A stretch of DNA of 64,000 nt from Rhizobium glycinendophyticum (GTDB lineage Bacteria; Pseudomonadota; Alphaproteobacteria; Rhizobiales; Rhizobiaceae): the NCBI RefSeq assembly GCF_006443685.1, contig NZ_VFYP01000001.1, positions 1,116,001-1,180,000 on the forward strand. Direction: 5' to 3'. Under the pieces are notes generated by a model. That model saw nothing but the letters and a program-made list of their open reading frames with translations, was not told the DNA's origin and searched no databases. Position numbers and translations under genes: made by a program. Positions 59,635-64,000 of this stretch are shown one piece after another. Numbering within the stretch: the first letter of the stretch is position 1; each line of letters opens with the position of its first letter.

Positions 59635-60849
59635 ATGCTCTTCGTACCGCTCTCTTTTCTCGTCGCCCTGTTCCTCGCCGTCTTCCTTGTGCGCCTGTTG
59701 CGCGAGGGGCGTGACGCCTGGGGCACGCAAGGCCTCTTCCTCGCCTTGATCGTCCTGCACATCGTCCAGAGCCTGCTGGTCGGGCTGCGCTGGGGCTATG
59801 GCCTCCTGCAGGTCCTAGTCGTCCTGCCGGTCATGGCGAGCCTAATTCCGGCCCTCTCCTACCTCGCCTTCCGCGATCTCGCCCGGGAACGGCAGGGTAT
59901 TGCGCGGAGCGACTGGCCGCATCTTCTGCCGACGCTCCTGGTCGCCGCGATCCTGATCATGGCACGCCTGCCGGCCGGTCTCGGGATTCCCCCTGCCTTG
60001 CGCATCCCCGTCGATCTCGTGCTCATCGCCAGCTTTCTCGGTTACGGTCTGGCGCTTTTCTGGCTCGCCCGGCTTGGGCCTGATGGCCTCGTCGCCTCCC
60101 GCCTTGACGGCACGCTGCGCTCCTATCGCGCCCTGCAACTGACGGGCCTCGCGCTGATCACCTCGGCTCTCACCGACATCGGGATCAGCCTTGACATGCT
60201 CTGGTCCGGCGGCCGCTATTCACCGATGGTCGTCTCGGCGGCAACGACGCTGATCCTGTTCCTGCTCGGCCTCGGCGCGGTCACCGCCGGCGAGGAAGAG
60301 GCGGGCGAGGGGGGCACCGAGGAGGAACGCGGCGAAAGGTCAGGCGGCGGCGCACAGGACCGTGACGGAAGAGGAGAGGCGGGCCAAAGAGGAGAGCGTC
60401 CGGCCGGGCGCGCGACGCTGGAGATGGCAACAGTCTCGGAGGCGACCGCCCTGTCCGATGCCAATCCCGCGCCAGGCGCCGCCAAACCGTCCAGCGACGA
60501 TCACCGCCGCATTGCCGCCGATCTCGATTGCCTGATGACCGAACGACGCTTCTGGGCCAATCCGGATCTCAACCTCGCCCGTCTCTCCCGCCGCCTCGGT
60601 TTGCCCGCCCGCGCCGTGTCGGAAGCCGTCAACCGCGTGCACGGCGTCAGCGTCTCGCATTACGTCAACAATTTCCGCGTCGCCGAAACCTGCCGGCTGC
60701 TTTCGACAACGGAGATGCCGATCACCCGCATCCTCTTCGAGGCGGGCTTTCTCACCAAATCGAACTTCAACCGGGAATTCCTGCGTGTGACCGGCCTCAG
60801 CCCGACAGACTGGCGCCGGCGCAACCGAGCGGAGACGGCCGCTGCGTGA
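59635..60849 (+). CDS. AraC-family regulator with N-terminal membrane domain
   Basis: 404 residues. The first 220 are seven hydrophobic helices (LFVPLSFLVALFLAVFLVRLL, LFLALIVLHIVQSLLVGL, and so on), then a charged low-complexity linker (GEEEAGEGGTEEERGERSGGGAQDRDGRGEAGQRGERPAG), and the last 110 are an AraC double helix-turn-helix (LNLARLSRRLGLPARAVSEAVNRVHGVSVSHYVNNFRVAETCRLLSTTEMPITRILFEAGFLTKSNFNREFLRVTGLSPTDWRRR). A membrane sensor joined to an AraC output is known in some families; the ligand is unknown. It is divergent from the DUF4097-like gene, its likely target. Confidence 0.9.
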   Translation: MLFVPLSFLVALFLAVFLVRLLREGRDAWGTQGLFLALIVLHIVQSLLVGLRWGYGLLQVLVVLPVMASLIPALSYLAFRDLARERQGIARSDWPHLLPTLLVAAILIMARLPAGLGIPPALRIPVDLVLIASFLGYGLALFWLARLGPDGLVASRLDGTLRSYRALQLTGLALITSALTDIGISLDMLWSGGRYSPMVVSAATTLILFLLGLGAVTAGEEEAGEGGTEEERGERSGGGAQDRDGRGEAGQRGERPAGRATLEMATVSEATALSDANPAPGAAKPSSDDHRRIAADLDCLMTERRFWANPDLNLARLSRRLGLPARAVSEAVNRVHGVSVSHYVNNFRVAETCRLLSTTEMPITRILFEAGFLTKSNFNREFLRVTGLSPTDWRRRNRAETAAA

Positions 60850-60867
60850 GCCGCCGGGCGGCCTCTG

Positions 60868-62196
60868 TCAGACGGCCGGCATCGCGCGCCAGGCGACATC
60901 CGTGATGATGAAGCCCTCCTTCGGGCCCGTGGGCACGGTCAGCAGCGACACCGACAAGTCCTGCTCCGGCACGCTGTAGGTAATCGTCCCAGTCAGCAGC
61001 CGCACGGCTTCCTTCATGATCTCCACCGTCGCCATCTCGCCGGGGCAGCGATGTCCGCGGCTGGCAGATCCCGCCCCTTGCGGAATGAAGCTGTAGTCCG
61101 TCTCGTGATGCCTGAGCCCCCGCGTCGGGCGAAAGGCATCCGGCTCGCGAAACACCGCCTCGTCATGACAATTGCCGTAGAGATCGAGCAGCAGCCATTG
61201 GCCGCGCCTGATCCTGTGTCCGTTCCAGGTAAACGGTGCACGGGCCACGGCCCCGACAAACGGGAAGAAAGGCGAGATCCGCCGCACTTCCTCGACAAAA
61301 CCGGACAGCCGCTCCGGATCCGGCTCGGCCAGGATCTCGCGCCATTGCGGATGCCGCTCCAGGCGAAGGGCGGCAAACACGATATAGCGCCCGATCGCAA
61401 CGATCGGCCGGAGCAGGTTGATCAGTTCGACCGCCGCCACCCGCGGTGACAGCAGCTCTCCATGCGCATCGCGATAGCCTGCGAGCATCGCGAGCGGCGA
61501 ATCCGGCATCGGTACCAGCCGGCCCCGGCGGATGTCGCGAAATTTTGCCCTCAGCCGCCGTTCCAGAGCCGAGCGCCGCATCAGCGTGCCGAGAGTGCGT
61601 GGCCGTACATGGCCGGCATTCTCCACCATGTCGGCCATCAGCGTGGCATCGGCCTCCACCTCGTCAGCGTCGAGTGGCGCCTGGGTCCAGGCAAGGGCCG
61701 TGCGAAAGAGAATAATGTCCATTTCCGCGCCCAGCTGCACCGCGCCCCAGCGCATCCACTCCGGCACGCGCTCCAGAAAACAGCGGCGGAAGATCGCAAC
61801 GAGCCGTTCCAGCCCGCCCTTGTCCTCCATCAGCATGCGCACGAACATCGCCTTGCGATGCCGGTGCGCCGGCCCGTCCAGTTGCTGCACGCTGCCCTTG
61901 TCCTGCAACAGGCGAAGCACGGTCTGCGGCATGGCGCCGACGCGTGTCAGGCGCGCGTCGTCATAAACCAGCTTCGCCGCCGCCGGGCCGGTCATACAGA
62001 TGACGTCCCGCAGCATCAGCCGCGTGCGAAAGATCGGTGTATCGAGATCGGCGAAACGCCGGGGCAGAAAGCCGTAACCTTCACGCAGCAGGGAAAGCGT
62101 TTCATCGAAGGCGGGGCTTCGCGGAATAGCGCCCGCCGCTGGCGTCTGCTCGAGCGCCTGCGCCTCACGCGCCCGGTTCCTGCTCTGCACGTTCAT
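60868..62196 (-). CDS. cytochrome P450 of the CYP152 fatty-acid peroxygenase type
   Basis: 442 residues from the ATG at 62196, which has GGAG seven bases upstream. The heme ligand is Cys384 in GHRCPGE, and ExxR lies in EEVRRISPFFPF (about 302-313). In the I-helix the usual acid-alcohol pair is replaced by LLRPIVAIGRYIVFAALRL, with Arg263-Pro264 the hallmark of CYP152 enzymes (P450 BS-beta, SP-alpha), which use H2O2 to hydroxylate or decarboxylate fatty acids. LDGPAHRHRKAMF is another family block. No redox partner genes are adjacent, as expected for a peroxygenase. It is convergent with the AraC gene. Confidence 0.92.
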   Translation of the reverse strand: MNVQSRNRAREAQALEQTPAAGAIPRSPAFDETLSLLREGYGFLPRRFADLDTPIFRTRLMLRDVICMTGPAAAKLVYDDARLTRVGAMPQTVLRLLQDKGSVQQLDGPAHRHRKAMFVRMLMEDKGGLERLVAIFRRCFLERVPEWMRWGAVQLGAEMDIILFRTALAWTQAPLDADEVEADATLMADMVENAGHVRPRTLGTLMRRSALERRLRAKFRDIRRGRLVPMPDSPLAMLAGYRDAHGELLSPRVAAVELINLLRPIVAIGRYIVFAALRLERHPQWREILAEPDPERLSGFVEEVRRISPFFPFVGAVARAPFTWNGHRIRRGQWLLLDLYGNCHDEAVFREPDAFRPTRGLRHHETDYSFIPQGAGSASRGHRCPGEMATVEIMKEAVRLLTGTITYSVPEQDLSVSLLTVPTGPKEGFIITDVAWRAMPAV

Positions 62197-62299
62197 ATCC
62201 CGTCTCCCCACCGCCGAAGCCCCACACTTCGCCTTAAGATCGGTGAAACCCAGGAAGCAGGGTTTTGTTCCTCCGGTTCCGCGAGAATATTAACCTGCC

Positions 62300-62335
62300 G
62301 GTTCGGACGCTGCCCACCGGCGCTGCGTCCGAACC
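62300..62335. promoter_or_regulatory. eleven-base perfect inverted repeat upstream of the P450
   Basis: GGTTCGGACGC (62300-62310) and GCGTCCGAACC (62325-62335) separated by 14 bases. Lies about 105-140 bases before the P450 start and before the small-protein promoter; operator or hairpin. Confidence 0.5.
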
Positions 62336-62374
62336 CTCATCTGTTGTGGAAAGGGCTCGGGATTTATCACCGCC

Positions 62375-62399
62375 GGAACGATTTCCGGGCAACCCGGTT
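62375..62399 (+). promoter_or_regulatory. EcfG-type promoter of the small hydrophilic gene
   Basis: GGAAC (62375-62379), 16 bases, then GGTT (62396-62399). The first base of the -10 box is G instead of C. It lies 52 bases before the ATG at 62452. Confidence 0.6.
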
Positions 62400-62451
62400 G
62401 GCCCTGTGACGGCCAATCCCGGCCGTGACCAAATTGAAAGGGAGACCCGTC

Positions 62452-62673
62452 ATGGGTAGTGGAAGAGGAGACGGCAAACACATCGGCAAAGGCAGCCAGG
62501 GAAAGGGTGACGGTTCGGGTGCCATGACCGATCTGCAGGACGGCATGCTCGAAGAAAATCAGGTCCTGTCCAACCGCGACAAGGCCCAGCACTCGCAAGT
62601 CCGTGGACTGGATGGAAAACACGTGCAGACCGAACAATATCAGGACCATGCGGCCAATCGGCGACCACGCTGA
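62452..62673 (+). CDS. small hydrophilic Gly-rich protein, probable stress product
   Basis: 73 residues, MGSGRGDGKHIGKGSQGKGDGSGAMTDLQDGMLEENQVLSNRDKAQHSQVRGLDGKHVQTEQYQDHAANRRPR: no hydrophobic core, many Gly, Asp, Lys and Gln, so disordered. GGGAG precedes the ATG at 62452. An EcfG-type promoter 52 bases upstream suggests general-stress induction. It resembles the other small hydrophilic proteins at 27112 and 30631 in composition only. No family is recognised. Confidence 0.8.
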   Translation: MGSGRGDGKHIGKGSQGKGDGSGAMTDLQDGMLEENQVLSNRDKAQHSQVRGLDGKHVQTEQYQDHAANRRPR

Positions 62674-62731
62674 CGGAAGCGTACTGGTCTGCCCGTCACC
62701 GTTCCCTGCGGAACGACGCTCAATCCGCCTC

Positions 62732-62747
62732 CCTCCCCACGGGGAGG
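62732..62747. terminator. short hairpin between convergent genes
   Basis: CCTCCCC and GGGGAGG, two bases apart, between the small gene and recQ. A weak bidirectional terminator or a small version of the intergenic repeats. Confidence 0.4.
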
Positions 62748-62781
62748 CGTCGCCCGTGGCCTAACGCCCGAAGGTCGGCGA

Positions 62782-64000
62782 TCACCGCGAATAGGCCGTG
62801 ATCACCTCGAGAAACGCATCGCCATAGCGTTCCAGCTTTGACTGGCCGATGCCGGAAATGCCGAGCATTTCGTCCTCGTCCATCGGCCGTTCGGTAGCGA
62901 GCGCAATCAGCGTCGTGTCGGGAAAGACCACGTAAGGCGGCACGCCCTGGTCTTTGGCGATCTCCATGCGTTTGGCGCGCAACGCCTCGAACAGCTCCTG
63001 ATCGGCCTGATCGAGTCCCGCCTTGGCATGGGCCGTGCGCGATGCGCTGGCTCCCCGCGCGGCCTTGCCCGTCGTCGGCCGGTCCTTGCGGAAGCGCACG
63101 TCGACCTCGCGCTTGAACACGGCCCGCGCCGTCTCCTCAAGCTTCAGCGCTCCGAAAGCCGTGTGATCGACCCGGATGTAGCCGGCCGCGAGCAACTGCC
63201 GGAACACCGATTGCCAGGTCTTCGAGGACAAGTCCTTGCCCGCCCCGAAGACCGGCATGTCGGTGTGGCCGAAACGGATGGTCTTGTCGTTTTCGGTGCC
63301 CATGAGCACATCGATCAGATGACCGGTGCCGAAGCGCTCGCCGGTGCGATAGATCGCCGCCAGCGCCTTGATCGCGGCATCGAGCCCGTCCCAGGTCTCG
63401 ACCGGCTTCAGGCAGGTGTCGCAATTGCCGCAGCCCCCGGCGTGGCTCTCGCCGAAATGTTTGAGGATCGCCTGACGCCGGCAGCCCGGCGTCTCGCAGA
63501 TCGCGAGCAGCGCATTGAGCTTGGCCCGCTCCACCCGCTTCACCTCGTCGGCAGCCCCACCCTCGTCGATCATCCGCCCGCGCTGGATGACATCGGCCAT
63601 GCCATAGGCCATCCACACCTCGGACGGCAGACCGTCGCGCCCCGCGCGGCCGGTCTCCTGGTAATAGGCCTCCACAGATCCGGGCAGGTCGAGATGCGCG
63701 ACATAACGCACATTCGGCTTGTCGATCCCCATCCCGAAGGCGACCGTGGCGACGAGGCAGAGCTCTTCTTCCTTCAGAAACGCATCCTGGTTGGCGTCGC
63801 GGATCGCCCGGTCCATGCCGGCGTGATAAGGGAGCGCCCGGATGCCCTGATCGTCCAACCAGTTGGCGATCTCCTCCACCTTGGCTCGCGACAGGCAATA
63901 GACGATGCCACTCGATCCCTTGTGGCGGGAGAGAAAACGCAGGAGCTGCTGACGCGGCTGGTCGCGCTCGACGATCTCATAGGCGATGTTCGGTCGATCG
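62782..64000 (-). CDS. recQ: ATP-dependent DNA helicase RecQ, C-terminal two thirds (cut by window edge)
   Basis: The frame is open from the window edge, giving about 405 visible residues: [67 protein letters not shown] (helicase C), [42 protein letters not shown] (motif VI), a zinc module [29 protein letters not shown], a winged-helix RQC and a C-terminal HRDC domain ([33 protein letters not shown]). RecQ unwinds DNA ends in recombination repair. The N-terminal ATPase part with the start lies beyond the window. Confidence 0.96.
   Translation of the reverse strand, partial: DRPNIAYEIVERDQPRQQLLRFLSRHKGSSGIVYCLSRAKVEEIANWLDDQGIRALPYHAGMDRAIRDANQDAFLKEEELCLVATVAFGMGIDKPNVRYVAHLDLPGSVEAYYQETGRAGRDGLPSEVWMAYGMADVIQRGRMIDEGGAADEVKRVERAKLNALLAICETPGCRRQAILKHFGESHAGGCGNCDTCLKPVETWDGLDAAIKALAAIYRTGERFGTGHLIDVLMGTENDKTIRFGHTDMPVFGAGKDLSSKTWQSVFRQLLAAGYIRVDHTAFGALKLEETARAVFKREVDVRFRKDRPTTGKAARGASASRTAHAKAGLDQADQELFEALRAKRMEIAKDQGVPPYVVFPDTTLIALATERPMDEDEMLGISGIGQSKLERYGDAFLEVITAYSR

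Overview
The window is GC-rich chromosomal DNA from an alphaproteobacterium, most likely a member of the Rhizobiaceae (Rhizobium/Agrobacterium group). The pointers are five methyl-accepting chemotaxis genes in 64 kb, DUF982 and DUF2254 genes, a ROK-regulated single-ATPase xylose transporter, two BrnTA modules, EcfG-type promoters (GGAAC, 16-17 bases, then xGTT) and clusters of rhizobial-style GC-rich intergenic inverted repeats. I see no rRNA, tRNA, CRISPR array, phage or insertion sequence. Gene order looks like ordinary accessory-rich chromosome made of short operons.

Left part (1-13 kb): the start of a chemoreceptor, two L,D-transpeptidase lipoproteins, an FMN reductase, a DUF2254 membrane protein, a class A beta-lactamase overlapping a small secreted protein, the OhrR/Ohr peroxide pair, a PPOX flavoprotein, a MarR-acetyltransferase fusion, a glutathione transferase, and a MarR regulator divergent from a DUF899-DUF1579-glyoxalase operon. 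Then come rpsU and a cold-shock gene whose leader and promoter can be read directly.

Middle part (14-31 kb): a secreted protein, a fatty acid desaturase, a WYL regulator divergent from a LysE exporter, the first brnTA, ynfA, a degenerate EAL protein, a HerA-like ATPase, and then what I think is the most interesting block. In it two paralogous cytoplasmic PAS-PAS chemoreceptors (23552-25240 and 28801-30489) flank a HisKA_2 sensor kinase with a TTG start, an acidic small protein and a patatin-like phospholipase. The last two each have a textbook EcfG promoter. The block looks like a general-stress and chemotaxis cluster.

Right part (31-64 kb): a DUF3095 protein, a Gly/Asn-repeat secreted protein, an MFS exporter, a CorA-type transporter, the tam-dehalogenase pair, an HxlR/short-chain dehydrogenase divergon, the second brnTA (genes overlapping by 47 bases), and the xylose operon with a perfect 21-base operator beside its ROK regulator. 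A DUF305 protein follows, then two transmembrane chemoreceptors (one ending in a CheR-type WEEF tail), a MAPEG protein, a hemolysin III homologue, a GNAT enzyme, a LysE exporter, a DJ-1 family protein and an MDR oxidoreductase. The right end holds a membrane-anchored AraC regulator, a CYP152-type P450, a small hydrophilic protein with an EcfG promoter, and most of recQ, which runs off the end.

Prominent themes are oxidative and general stress (ohr, EcfG sites, thiol and peroxide enzymes), envelope remodelling (transpeptidases, beta-lactamase, desaturase), drug and metabolite export, and sensory behaviour. All assignments are from reading the sequence; no database search was run.
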